25,806 bases of DNA from contig CAZAEO010000018.1 in the NCBI GenBank assembly GCA_964484285.1, positions 1 to 25,806 on the forward strand. Reading direction: 5' to 3'. Below the pieces are notes generated by a model. The model saw only the letters and a list, made by a program, of their open reading frames with translations, was not told where the DNA came from and did no database searches. Both the position numbers and the translations under genes were made by a program. Shown in pieces: positions 8,883-16,967 of the stretch (position 1 is its first letter; each line of letters starts with the position of its first letter). The DNA comes from CAZUQP01 sp964484285 (GTDB taxonomy: Bacteria; Pseudomonadota; Gammaproteobacteria; DSM-16500).

Positions 8883-8915
8883 TTACGCGGTCCTTAAGCT
8901 TTAAGGATCGCGTAA
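8883..8915 (+). repeat. Long hairpin between apyrase and the next gene
   Basis: Arms 8883-8897 and 8901-8915 pair over 15 bp with a single G-U on the plus strand and a 3-nt loop. There is no U-tract after it on either strand, so it is not a classic intrinsic terminator. It could attenuate transcription, protect the apyrase mRNA 3' end or be a protein-binding palindrome. Confidence 0.6.
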
Positions 8916-8933
8916 CTTAAAAAGGAAGTATTT

Positions 8934-9206
8934 ATGACTGATAAGGAATCAGCAAAACTAGACCCCTCCAAAGTTTATAAAAATCCGCGTGAAATTTTAT
9001 CTGATGAAGCTCTATCAAAAGCTGAAAAAATCGATATTTTACAACGTTGGGCTTATGATGAGCGAGAGCTTAGCGTTGCTGAAGAAGAAAACATGCGAAA
9101 TACCCTTAATCACAATAACAATCGATTAGATGAAATTAATAAATGTTTGCTTGAATTAGGCATTGATAGCACACAAGCAAAACATCCGCCTACTAAACAA
9201 GGATAG
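8934..9206 (+). CDS. Small conserved hypothetical protein
   Basis: This 90-aa soluble acidic protein resembles an unnamed small family found in many proteobacteria, with the pattern VYKNPREIL, LSKAEKIDILQRWAYDERELSVAEEENM. The spacing D-LS-EKI-IL-RW-YD-REL-VA-EEGM/ENM is what I recognise. There is no signal peptide and no membrane segment. A clear SD (AAGGAAG) sits 6-8 bp before the ATG. The gene lies 65 bp after the apyrase gene, separated by a long hairpin, and is convergent with the next gene (15 bp gap). Function is unknown. Confidence 0.8.
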   Translation: MTDKESAKLDPSKVYKNPREILSDEALSKAEKIDILQRWAYDERELSVAEEENMRNTLNHNNNRLDEINKCLLELGIDSTQAKHPPTKQG

Positions 9207-9221
9207 TAGCTGTTTGATTGA

Positions 9222-10325
9222 TTAAGGCGATGGATATCTTTGATGTTCTTGAGTTTCACTCGGGTGGTGTTCTAAATAGGTGTTGCTATTTTCAAAAAAT
9301 TGATATGATTTTTTATTTTTTTGAGCGGGGAATTTTGATGTTTCTATAAAATATTTCCGAGAATTTTCTTGGAAATGCTGAAATCCATAAAAAATAGTTA
9401 ATTCATCAGTATTTCTTATAGGTAAGTCTTCTATGTCAATAGGAGATGTAAAACGAAGGCAGGCACCTTTTTCTTTGCCAGGTCTATTACGAATAAAAAC
9501 TTCCCCCTTAAATAAGTTTAAATGGTTTCTTACTTGAAGTAACCCAAGATGATGTCCTCCCATGACATCATCTTTATGTTCTTTGTCAGATTTCATGGTG
9601 CGTTCATCTAGTTTAATTAATTCATTTAGATTTCTCTCTTGATAAGGATTTTGATTTAACATGTTTTCTTTAAATCCATTTCCATCATCTTCTATTTGAA
9701 TAGAAATATGAGATTTATTTATTTTAAAAGTTAATTGGCATATTAAATAATTTTCTTTAAAAGACTGAGCATCATAAGAATTTTTCAAAAACTCGTCTAA
9801 ATGACGAATAAAAATATAATATGCTCCATTTAATAGTATTTTTTCCCCCGATTTTTTTAAATAAAAAATAATATAATTATTAATTCGATTTTTTATGTTA
9901 TCCAATAATTCTTCTCGTTTTCTTACAGCCCCATAACGATCTTCTTTTTTGTTTTGAAAAAATAATTTTTGAATACACAGGGAAAATACAATGCCCATTT
10001 CATCTAATTTATTATCAGAAATCATAGATTGAATAACGTTTAGATGAAAATCATTATTTTGATTTGAAGAATTAGCATCGCTCAAGTTATCCATGCCGCC
10101 TGTTTGAGAAATATTTTTACTTTCCTCTGAAACATTACTTAAGTTATCCATGCTGGTTGATGGGGTCATGCTTGTGCTTCCTGGCAACGAAATGTTATCC
10201 ATACTGACAGAGAGATAAAGAGTTGTTATCGAAGAGCACTCTGTATCTATTTCTGTAACTTCAAGAATGGATGATTCATTTTCTTGATCTTGATCAATGT
10301 TAATTTTTAACCTGCTGCCTGCCAT
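9222..10325 (-). CDS. Orphan HATPase (GHKL) domain protein with MDN(L/I)S repeats
   Basis: This 367-aa protein carries a histidine-kinase-type ATPase domain without a recognisable dimerisation/phospho-acceptor His motif, sensor or receiver. The ATP-binding boxes are readable: a divergent N-box (DEFLKNSYDA, residues 177-186), a G1 box IEDDGNGF (211-218) and a G2 region GGHHLGLLQVRNHLNLFKGE (256-275), followed by GACLRFTSP. The N-terminal 90 residues are low-complexity, Ser/Asn-rich, with three copies of MDN(L/I)S (residues 42, 59 and 78). The C-terminal 60 residues are polar and end in an EHHPSETQEHQ stretch. It is last in a minus-strand cluster after the phosphoribosyltransferase (25-bp gap). 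It could be a cytosolic kinase-like regulator or a translocated effector; neither is shown. Confidence 0.75.
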   Translation of the reverse strand: MAGSRLKINIDQDQENESSILEVTEIDTECSSITTLYLSVSMDNISLPGSTSMTPSTSMDNLSNVSEESKNISQTGGMDNLSDANSSNQNNDFHLNVIQSMISDNKLDEMGIVFSLCIQKLFFQNKKEDRYGAVRKREELLDNIKNRINNYIIFYLKKSGEKILLNGAYYIFIRHLDEFLKNSYDAQSFKENYLICQLTFKINKSHISIQIEDDGNGFKENMLNQNPYQERNLNELIKLDERTMKSDKEHKDDVMGGHHLGLLQVRNHLNLFKGEVFIRNRPGKEKGACLRFTSPIDIEDLPIRNTDELTIFYGFQHFQENSRKYFIETSKFPAQKNKKSYQFFENSNTYLEHHPSETQEHQRYPSP

Positions 10326-10350
10326 GACTTTATTTTTCCGTATAACTTCA

Positions 10351-11004
10351 TTAACTCCCTATTTTTTGACGAACTTTCTTTAATAATGCTGAGACTTCTT
10401 TATCACTGGTTTGTGGAAAATGTTCATACCATACGCCTACTGCGTAAAAATTTTCAGCCTTAAATGGACACACGATTTCATCGACTTCATTTTTGAGTTC
10501 TTCACAAGTTGAAAATGCAGCGACTGGAGCGGCTACAATAATGTGCCTTGGTTTTTTTTGCTTTAAAGATTGAATGGCTGCACGTAGCGTGGCACCTGTT
10601 GCAATTCCATCATCGACCAAAATAATAGTTTTGCCTGTAATTTCTGGTAATTCTTGACGATCGCGATAGAGAAGTTCGCGGCGTTCTAATTCTTGTTGTT
10701 CAGCTTGAATAGCTTGTTGAATATCGAATTTTGAAATATGAAGACTTTTTACAATATCTTCATTAAAAATAACCGCACCTCCCATTGCGATGGCACCCAT
10801 GGCTAATTCTTCATGCCCTGGGACTCCTAATTTTCTTACAATAAATACATCGAGCGGCAAGGAAAGCGCTTTTGCTATTTCATAAGCAACCGGTACACCG
10901 CCTCTTGGCAATGCTAATATCAATGTATTCGGCTTTTTTGCATATTCTTTTAATTGTTCAGCGAGAACTTTTCCTGCTGCTTCACGGTCGAAAAACTTTT
11001 CCAT
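10351..11004 (-). CDS. COG1926-type phosphoribosyltransferase
   Basis: This 217-aa cytoplasmic protein has a type I phosphoribosyltransferase fold. It begins with FFDREAAGKVLAEQL and has LPRGGVPVAYEIAKAL (residues 32-47), VRKLGVPGHEELAMGAIA and the PRPP loop IILVDDGIATGATLRAAI (127-144), followed by VAAPVA. These are the hallmarks of the predicted phosphoribosyltransferase group COG1926, whose substrate is not established. It lies in a compact minus-strand cluster (27 bp after anmK, 25 bp before the HATPase gene). An SD (GGAGAAGAT) precedes the ATG. Confidence 0.92.
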   Translation of the reverse strand: MEKFFDREAAGKVLAEQLKEYAKKPNTLILALPRGGVPVAYEIAKALSLPLDVFIVRKLGVPGHEELAMGAIAMGGAVIFNEDIVKSLHISKFDIQQAIQAEQQELERRELLYRDRQELPEITGKTIILVDDGIATGATLRAAIQSLKQKKPRHIIVAAPVAAFSTCEELKNEVDEIVCPFKAENFYAVGVWYEHFPQTSDKEVSALLKKVRQKIGS

Positions 11005-11031
11005 GTATCTTCTCCGTTTCTTATGCGCTAT

Positions 11032-12366
11032 TTAAATGAGTGTCGGTGATAATACTCCTGGATTAAGATCAATTAATTTTTTTACAGTATCTGTCATGCC
11101 TAATGAAGGAATATAAGCATAACCTCCAGATAAAGGTTTCGCAACCCGAGTGGTGCCGGGTACACTTAACGGCATATTTCTTAAACTTCGCACAGCAAAA
11201 AAAGCAAAAATTTCTGCTTCCATGGCTTCGCTACTAAAACCTGCTTCATCAGCTGTTAGTATATTTAATGGCTTATTCATTTTTGCGGTTAATCGTTGCT
11301 TAAATTCATTGGTAATGACAGGGTTTTTAAAACCGCCGCCACTTAAGACAAAAGTAGAAGGTAGAGTATGGTTAAACCATTCGAGGCTTTTGACAATAGA
11401 ATCTGCTGTAAATGCTTCTAAAGTAGCGGCTGCATCGGCAAGTGATAATGAATCTAATTCTTGAATGAGTAGAATATCACCCACGTCCAACGCTTTCGGT
11501 GGACAGATAGAAAAATAATTTTGTCTATTTTGCATAATGGATTTTTCATAAAGCAAGCTTAAAATTTCTTGATTTATTTTGCCCTCTTTACCATAGCGGC
11601 CATTTTTATCCATCGTTTCTTTGCCTAAAGTGCGTTGTCGTACTAAACGGTCTACTAAACAATTACCAGGCCCTGTATCAAAACCAATTAAATCCGATTC
11701 TTCTTTGCTTGAAATAAGCGTGATATTAGCAATCCCACCGCAATTAATGATGGCTAAAGGAATTTTTTGATCTCTGATTGCTAATGCTTGGTGATAAATA
11801 GGAGCAAAAGGCGCGCCCTGCCCGCCGGCCTGTATATCGCGTTGACGAAAACCATTCACGACAGTGATTTGAGTGCGCTCAGCAAGATATTGACCATCTC
11901 CTAAAATAATTGAAATTTTATCTTTAGGACGATGCAGCATGGTTTGACCATGATAGCCGATGACATCAATTTGCTTGGAAAGATATCCAAGTTCTTTTAA
12001 TAATTTTTGAATGATCGTGTTGTGTAATTCAGTTGAATGTTTAACAATAGCATCTAGCGTCAGAGGTTTTTTTAAATAATTAACGAACTCTGTTATTTTG
12101 TGAGAGGTAGCATTTTCTGTTAGTTTTAATTCTCGAGCTAAATATTTTTTAATAGAAGGCAGATAATATAATTTTGCATTTTCCATATTGCCATTATATT
12201 TTCTGATGGTAAATTCGGTTGCTTTTAATAACGTTTGAAATAGGGGCGCGTAAGTCATTGAGGCATGGCCTAAGGCTTTCAAATATTCTGCTGAACCGTC
12301 TGTTTCAAGAAGCGCCGCATCAATCCCATCCATCGATGTTCCGCTCATGAGTCCTACACTGAGCAC
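11032..12366 (-). CDS. anmK: Anhydro-N-acetylmuramic acid kinase, enlarged
   Basis: AnmK (EC 2.7.1.170) recycles peptidoglycan by cleaving and phosphorylating 1,6-anhydro-MurNAc to MurNAc-6-phosphate. The signature GLMSGTSMDGIDAALLETDG opens the protein, followed by IGYHGQTMLHRP, the active-site segment RDIQAGGQGAPFAPIYHQA, NCGGIANITLI, FDTGPGNCLVDR, PPKALDVGD and the adenosine-site region LSGGGFKNP. At 444 aa it is about 70 residues longer than E. coli AnmK. Much of the excess lies at residues about 45-115, a Lys-rich region before IDVIGYHGQT. Translation starts at a GTG with AGAGGA 6 bp upstream. It is 12 bp downstream of the Kdo hydroxylase gene, so two envelope-related genes are co-transcribed. 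Confidence 0.95.
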   Translation of the reverse strand: MLSVGLMSGTSMDGIDAALLETDGSAEYLKALGHASMTYAPLFQTLLKATEFTIRKYNGNMENAKLYYLPSIKKYLARELKLTENATSHKITEFVNYLKKPLTLDAIVKHSTELHNTIIQKLLKELGYLSKQIDVIGYHGQTMLHRPKDKISIILGDGQYLAERTQITVVNGFRQRDIQAGGQGAPFAPIYHQALAIRDQKIPLAIINCGGIANITLISSKEESDLIGFDTGPGNCLVDRLVRQRTLGKETMDKNGRYGKEGKINQEILSLLYEKSIMQNRQNYFSICPPKALDVGDILLIQELDSLSLADAAATLEAFTADSIVKSLEWFNHTLPSTFVLSGGGFKNPVITNEFKQRLTAKMNKPLNILTADEAGFSSEAMEAEIFAFFAVRSLRNMPLSVPGTTRVAKPLSGGYAYIPSLGMTDTVKKLIDLNPGVLSPTLI

Positions 12367-12378
12367 ACGTATTCCTCT

Positions 12379-13269
12379 TTAATATTTAACGAGCTTACGC
12401 CCAATATATTTTTCTAGCGTACGTAATGGCGAAAGATCAGGATTTTTCATGGCCGTTACGGGTAAATAAAATGTTTGCTCCAATACGTGCTGTCCTTTCA
12501 TTGCTGCATGTGAAACGTGGTCTGTTTGCACGATCCAGCTGGTATCAGGGGCAAAATGAATTTCAGTTTGGGGTACTGTTTGTTGATAAGCAAGGTCTTT
12601 TTTCATACGATCATGAATTTGCAACATAATATGATCATATTCCGTTCGATAACTTTTGGTGATTCTTAATAAATTTAATAAGAATGCTTTGCCCCACAGA
12701 GGTTTTTGAATTTTGGGTAAAAATCGTTTTACCACATCATTAAAAGGTTCGCCAACACGCCAAATACGAGCTTGGCCATGAGGATTGATGTTCGTAAAAA
12801 CACGTAAAATACGTAGACCCTGATTGGGGGTTGCTGGAAATGCATCAACATGTAAACGAGTATCATCTTTACGATAAGAAGTAGTACGCCCAGCAATTTC
12901 AACCGGCCTAAAGCTCGTGCGGCCTATTTGTAAGGCAGCTGAATAAGAGCAAAATAAATGACGTACCAATTCTTCCGCATGATGAGAAAACCGTTCGAGC
13001 ATAGCTTTAAGTAAAGTATGTGATTCTTGGTCGCACTCAGCACCGCGCAATAATCCAGTATGACGAGAAAAATTAATGTTTTTTATTTTGGGATTTGCGT
13101 ATAAAGGCGAAAGAAATTTTGTTTCATGTGCTAATAAGGGAAATGGTAGGTGAGGAAAAAAGAGAATATTGCCACTTTCAAGGGTCTCTATGGAAAGGGA
13201 TTGTAGATCATTTGAAAATGAAGAACGCCAATCACGCGTATCAATTTCTTTTAAGAGAGGCATACGCAT
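12379..13269 (-). CDS. kdoO: Kdo hydroxylase (Fe(II)/2-oxoglutarate dioxygenase)
   Basis: This 296-aa protein matches the Kdo_hydroxylase family (KdoO), which hydroxylates 3-deoxy-D-manno-oct-2-ulosonic acid of lipid A-Kdo to Ko. Recognisable blocks are LESGNILFFPHLPFPL, the R-RTSYRKDDTRLHVDAFP segment with the iron-binding HxD (H140, D142), ILRVFTNINPHGQARIWRVG, and WIVQTDHVSHAAMKGQHVLE, where H254 is the probable distal iron ligand. EQTFYLP near the C-terminus is also typical. It is the first gene of a minus-strand cluster with anmK. The start may be the second ATG, two codons in. Confidence 0.9.
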   Translation of the reverse strand: MRMPLLKEIDTRDWRSSFSNDLQSLSIETLESGNILFFPHLPFPLLAHETKFLSPLYANPKIKNINFSRHTGLLRGAECDQESHTLLKAMLERFSHHAEELVRHLFCSYSAALQIGRTSFRPVEIAGRTTSYRKDDTRLHVDAFPATPNQGLRILRVFTNINPHGQARIWRVGEPFNDVVKRFLPKIQKPLWGKAFLLNLLRITKSYRTEYDHIMLQIHDRMKKDLAYQQTVPQTEIHFAPDTSWIVQTDHVSHAAMKGQHVLEQTFYLPVTAMKNPDLSPLRTLEKYIGRKLVKY

Positions 13270-13300
13270 CGTTTATTGTTTTTTTATAAAAATTAGCAAA

Positions 13301-13333
13301 CAAAAAAACACTTGTGCTAAGATTCCTTAACAC
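13301..13333 (-). terminator. Intrinsic terminator of the cold-shock gene
   Basis: On the minus strand an 8-bp stem (13333-13326 with 13321-13314, one G-U) closes a GAAT loop and is followed by AAGTG and seven T residues (13308-13302). It lies about 110 bp past the csp stop codon and just before the kdoO gene. Confidence 0.65.
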
Positions 13334-13410
13334 TCAACTGAGAATAAACCCGACAACCAAAGCATACTAAAAAAAGTATTGATCAATTACCGGGTTTGAT
13401 CCTTGAAATT

Positions 13411-13431
13411 CAGTCAAAGCAGGTTTGACCG
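13411..13431 (-). repeat. Hairpin just after the cold-shock gene
   Basis: Arms 13411-13418 (CAGTCAAA) and 13424-13431 (TTTGACCG) pair over 8 bp with one G-U and a 5-nt loop, starting 10 bp past the csp stop. There is no U-tract, so it may protect the transcript 3' end rather than terminate. Confidence 0.4.
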
Positions 13432-13440
13432 TGTTATTGA

Positions 13441-13650
13441 TTATTCAGCAATAACATTCTCAGCTTGAGGACCTTTTTGTCCCTGGGTAACGGTAAATTT
13501 AACGCGCTGACCTTCAACGAGTGAACGGTAGCCTTCGCCGATAATCGCACGGAAATGTACAAATACATCTTCGCCATTTTCACGTGAGATAAAACCAAAC
13601 CCTTTACTGCTGTTGAACCATTTCACGGTTCCTGTTTCTTGTGCTGCCAT
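13441..13650 (-). CDS. CspA-family cold-shock protein
   Basis: This 69-aa single cold-shock domain protein is the usual CspA size. It has TGTVKWFNSSKGFGFI with the RNP1 motif KGFGFI, then DVFVHF (RNP2), and ends GPQAENVIAE. Family members bind single-stranded RNA/DNA and melt mRNA structure after cold shock, but some are constitutive. It is monocistronic, with its own promoter candidate, leader and terminator. An AAGG SD lies 9-12 bp before the ATG. Confidence 0.96.
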   Translation of the reverse strand: MAAQETGTVKWFNSSKGFGFISRENGEDVFVHFRAIIGEGYRSLVEGQRVKFTVTQGQKGPQAENVIAE

Positions 13651-13726
13651 AGCTAATTAACCTTATAAAATTAAAAAAAATAATAGCGTGCTGTTGCCTT
13701 TTAAAGCTCAAAAGGAAACACGTACA

Positions 13727-13750
13727 CGATATCACCTTCAATGATACCAG
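13727..13750 (-). repeat. Hairpin in the csp leader
   Basis: GGTATCAT and GTGATATC pair on the minus strand across a short loop, within the inferred 5' leader of the cold-shock gene. It could be part of a temperature-responsive leader fold. Confidence 0.35.
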
Positions 13751-13813
13751 ATATTTCGACAACTCGCTGTATTTTTTCTATAAAAATGATGTAGTTATCA
13801 GGCTGCTTGACCC

Positions 13814-13841
13814 ATTATTTTTAAAATTCTATATTTTTCAA
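13814..13841 (-). promoter_or_regulatory. Candidate csp promoter
   Basis: TTGAAA (13841-13836, 5 of 6) and AATAAT (13819-13814, 5 of 6) are separated by 16 bp on the minus strand. Transcription would start near 13807, giving a leader of about 157 nt before the csp ATG, similar to the long leader of E. coli cspA. The region is AT-rich, so chance matches are possible. Confidence 0.4.
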
Positions 13842-13854
13842 TAAGATACAAAAT

Positions 13855-15036
13855 TTAGCTTAAGCGAGTCATTTTACGCACCCGAATGACGCCTTGAATA
13901 GCAGCGATCTCTTTCAATATAGGCTCACCAATGTCTTCATTGATATCAATTAATGTATAGGCAATTTCATCTTGTGATTTATTTAATAAACTGAGGATGT
14001 TTATTTTGGCTTTTGCCAATTTAGATGAAAATTGCGCGACCATATTGGGGATATTTTGATTGACAATCATGATTCTTGTTGCCGCCTCGCTTTGAGGGAT
14101 TTCAATACTTGGAAAATTCACTGCATGCGTAATGGCGCCGGTTTCAAGAAAACTACGCACTTGTTTGGCGATCATGAGCGCGCAATTTTCTTCTGCTTCT
14201 CTGGTGGAAGCACCTAAATGAGGCAAGCTAGTGACCGTGGGTAACGTGCGTAATTCTAAAGTCGGAAAATCAGTGATATAAGAAAAAATTTTTTGTTGTT
14301 GTAATGCTTCTTTTAAAGCATCCGTATCAATAATATTTTCACGCGAAAAATTTAATAACACCGCATTTTTTTTCATGAGCGCTAATTGCGTATGGCCGAT
14401 CATTTTTTTTGTTTGTTCGTTTAGAGGTACATGTATACTGACAAAATCAGCCGTACTTAATAAATGTTGTAAGCTCATCGCTTGTTTGACATCTGCGGAT
14501 AATTCCCAAGCCCTATTGACTGTAATGGTGGGATCATAACCAATAATATTCATACCAAGATGCATTGCGGTATTTGCAACTTTAACACCGATACTGCCAA
14601 GACCAATTACACCTAATGTTTTTCCTAAAAGTTCAAAACCGACAAATTGTTTTTTATCTTGTTCAATTTTTTTATTGAGATCTGTATCATTCTTCTCACT
14701 GAGATGTTTTAAATAATTCCATGCTTGACAAATATGACGACTTGCTAAGAGCATGCCAGCAATCACTAACTCTTTCACTGCGTTTGCGTTGGCTCCAGGC
14801 GTATTTAATACGGGAATACCTTGCTTAGTTAATAAGTCCACTGGAATATTATTAACACCTGCACCTGCGCGTCCAATCACTTTGACAGAAGAAGGTAATA
14901 CTTTATCATGCAAGTTATACGATCGAACTAAAATAGCATCTGGATCATGTATCTCTGCTTCTACATGATATAAATTTTCTGGAAACTGTTTAAGACCGAC
15001 TGCAGCAATAGAATTTAAGGCTTGAATATTGAACAT
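13855..15036 (-). CDS. serA: D-3-phosphoglycerate dehydrogenase
   Basis: This 393-aa NAD-dependent 2-hydroxyacid dehydrogenase catalyses the first step of serine synthesis from 3-phosphoglycerate. It has the substrate-side block VIGRAGAGVNNIPVDLL, the Rossmann motif LGVIGLGSIGVKVANTA with D following at the end of the next strand (IGYDP), the catalytic Arg in NFSREN, and the catalytic His in LPHLGASTREAEEN. A C-terminal ACT domain (about residues 320-390, from RIMIVNQNIPNMVAQFSS) suggests allosteric control, perhaps by serine. It is the short ACT-containing SerA form. A good SD (AGGGAG) precedes the ATG. It is divergent from the serB-like gene with only 40 bp between. Confidence 0.94.
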   Translation of the reverse strand: MFNIQALNSIAAVGLKQFPENLYHVEAEIHDPDAILVRSYNLHDKVLPSSVKVIGRAGAGVNNIPVDLLTKQGIPVLNTPGANANAVKELVIAGMLLASRHICQAWNYLKHLSEKNDTDLNKKIEQDKKQFVGFELLGKTLGVIGLGSIGVKVANTAMHLGMNIIGYDPTITVNRAWELSADVKQAMSLQHLLSTADFVSIHVPLNEQTKKMIGHTQLALMKKNAVLLNFSRENIIDTDALKEALQQQKIFSYITDFPTLELRTLPTVTSLPHLGASTREAEENCALMIAKQVRSFLETGAITHAVNFPSIEIPQSEAATRIMIVNQNIPNMVAQFSSKLAKAKINILSLLNKSQDEIAYTLIDINEDIGEPILKEIAAIQGVIRVRKMTRLS

Positions 15037-15076
15037 TACAACTCCCTGTTAATGAGCGAAAAAAGGATGAGAGACT

Positions 15077-15817
15077 ATGGTACCACTCAATTGGCAATTA
15101 CCTACACCGTTAGATGCAATTATATTTGATTGTGATGGCACGTTAAGTCAAATTGAAGGAATTGATGAATTAGCGAAAGCTAATGGAACGTATGATGCCG
15201 TAAAAGAATTAACAGCAGAGGCCATGGGAAAATCAGGTTTAAATCCTGAGCTTTATCAAAAACGTCTTGATTTAGTGGTTCCCACAGAAAAAGAAGTCCA
15301 TAATTTAGGCCAAAAATATTTTAATTATCAAACGGAAGATACGAGTGCTGTGATACAACTATTACATCGTATCAATAAAAAAATTTATGTGATTTCCGCA
15401 GGACTTTATCCGGCAGTTGCAATTTTTGCTGATTTATTACATATTCCGCGTCAATATATTTTTGCAGTCAACATTTATTTTGATTCAAAAGGAAATTTTT
15501 CAGATTATGAATGTACTTCTCCACTGACTAGCGCAAATGGAAAGCGCAGTATTGTGAGCGAATTAAAAAAAATACATCCTCGTGTCGCCTATATTGGTGA
15601 TGGATTAAATGACTACGCCGTTTATGATTTGGCAACACGTTTTATTGGTTATGGCGGTGTTTATTATAGAGAAAATATTGCTGCATTATGTGAATTTTAT
15701 CTCAAAAAACCAACAATGGCAGGATTACTTCCTTTGGTATTAACACCCGCTGAATGTAAAAAACTGACCCGTGTTGAAGAAGTCTTATATCAAAAAGGAT
15801 TAGCCACTATTACATAA
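15077..15817 (+). CDS. HAD-family phosphatase, probable phosphoserine phosphatase
   Basis: This 246-aa haloacid-dehalogenase-type hydrolase has all four motifs: the nucleophile motif FDCDGTLSQIEGIDELA (with the E--D-LA pattern of SerB-like enzymes), motif II Ser in IYVISAGLYPAV, the Lys in SANGKRSIV, and motif III YIGDGLNDYAVYDLA. SerB hydrolyses phosphoserine to serine. The divergent position beside serA, sharing a 40-bp intergenic region, supports that assignment, but HAD enzymes are promiscuous and the substrate could differ. A serC homologue is not in the window. Confidence 0.85.
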   Translation: MVPLNWQLPTPLDAIIFDCDGTLSQIEGIDELAKANGTYDAVKELTAEAMGKSGLNPELYQKRLDLVVPTEKEVHNLGQKYFNYQTEDTSAVIQLLHRINKKIYVISAGLYPAVAIFADLLHIPRQYIFAVNIYFDSKGNFSDYECTSPLTSANGKRSIVSELKKIHPRVAYIGDGLNDYAVYDLATRFIGYGGVYYRENIAALCEFYLKKPTMAGLLPLVLTPAECKKLTRVEEVLYQKGLATIT

Positions 15818-15880
15818 TCAAGATGACAACAGAATAGATTTTTACTAAAATAACTGACATATTACAGGGATGAGTAAAAC

Positions 15881-16939
15881 ATGAAAAAATATTTTATATT
15901 GTTACTCCTTTTTTGCTGCACAAAAATTTACGCTGATCCTATTAAGCACATCATTTTTTTTGGTGATAGCTTGACTGATAATGGGAATCTTTATAATCAT
16001 GTTTTTAAACTGATGCCGAAAGATCCGCCTTATTACCAAGGACGTTTTTCAAACGGCCCCACGTGGGCTGAATATTTGGGCAATGATTATTACATGCGTT
16101 ACAAAATAGATTATGATATTTATGCGGTGGGCGGCGCCACTATTTTATTCCATAATCCATTAAAAGGTTGTCTTCCTTACGTTTTTAAAGAAGAAATTGA
16201 TGACTATTTGTTGCATACGGCATTTCAAGACCGTTCGGATACATTATTTATTATTTGGATGGGTGCAAATGATTACATGAGTGAAATAGACCAGGATCCT
16301 AGTGCGTTGACAGATGATATTGTCAAGGAATTATCTGCCAATATTAAAGTATTAATTGATAATGGCGGAAAACATTTTGCATTGCTAGATTTACCCGATC
16401 TTTCCAGAACTCCACGTGCTTTAAATGATCCCGTTTCTAAAGAACGATTACATGTATTAAGTGAACTTCATCATGAAAAAGTCATTACAGCCGCGCATTC
16501 TTTTCAAAGCCAATATCCGGACATAACATTTTCTTTCATTGATTCTTACGCTATTTTTAACGATCTTTTGACTAACACAGAAAAATATAACCAGAAATAC
16601 CATACGCATCTTAATAATATGACGGAATCTTGCTGGGCGGGCGGATATACCATCAAAAAACAAGATGAAGATATATTGAAAAAAGAGCTGCGATACCGAT
16701 ATTTATCTCTGGGTAACAAAAAAGTGGATGCCCAGGCATTGGCACATGCGATTCTGCAATCACCTGCGTTGGCAGAAGCCTACAGGGTCGGTCAATTACA
16801 AGCAAATGGTGTAAAACCTTGCGATAATCCTGATGATTATTTATTTTGGGACCAAATTCATCCAACGCGAATTACACATCAAATATTTGCAAACGTAGTA
16901 GAAGAGCTCTTAACGAATGATATGAGTATGCAAAGATAA
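15881..16939 (+). CDS. Secreted GDSL (SGNH) phospholipase/acyltransferase-like protein
   Basis: This 352-aa exported protein has a short signal peptide (MKKYFILLLLFCCTKIYA) and the SGNH hydrolase blocks. Block I is FFGDSLTDNGNLYN with nucleophile S30, block II is the Gly of YAVGGA, block III is WMGANDYM (N130), and block V is FWDQIHPTRITHQ with the catalytic Asp and His near residue 324 and 327. The pattern resembles Legionella PlaA/PlaC/PlaD lysophospholipases and glycerophospholipid:cholesterol acyltransferases. Two cysteines (about 250 and 313) bracket a roughly 60-residue insert just before block V, reminiscent of the regulatory disulfide loop of those enzymes. Secretion, perhaps by type II, and attack on host membrane lipids are inferred. 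An SD-like AGGGATGAG precedes the ATG. Confidence 0.92.
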   Translation: MKKYFILLLLFCCTKIYADPIKHIIFFGDSLTDNGNLYNHVFKLMPKDPPYYQGRFSNGPTWAEYLGNDYYMRYKIDYDIYAVGGATILFHNPLKGCLPYVFKEEIDDYLLHTAFQDRSDTLFIIWMGANDYMSEIDQDPSALTDDIVKELSANIKVLIDNGGKHFALLDLPDLSRTPRALNDPVSKERLHVLSELHHEKVITAAHSFQSQYPDITFSFIDSYAIFNDLLTNTEKYNQKYHTHLNNMTESCWAGGYTIKKQDEDILKKELRYRYLSLGNKKVDAQALAHAILQSPALAEAYRVGQLQANGVKPCDNPDDYLFWDQIHPTRITHQIFANVVEELLTNDMSMQR

Positions 16940-16967
16940 GATTTAGATGAATAATCATGACACTATG

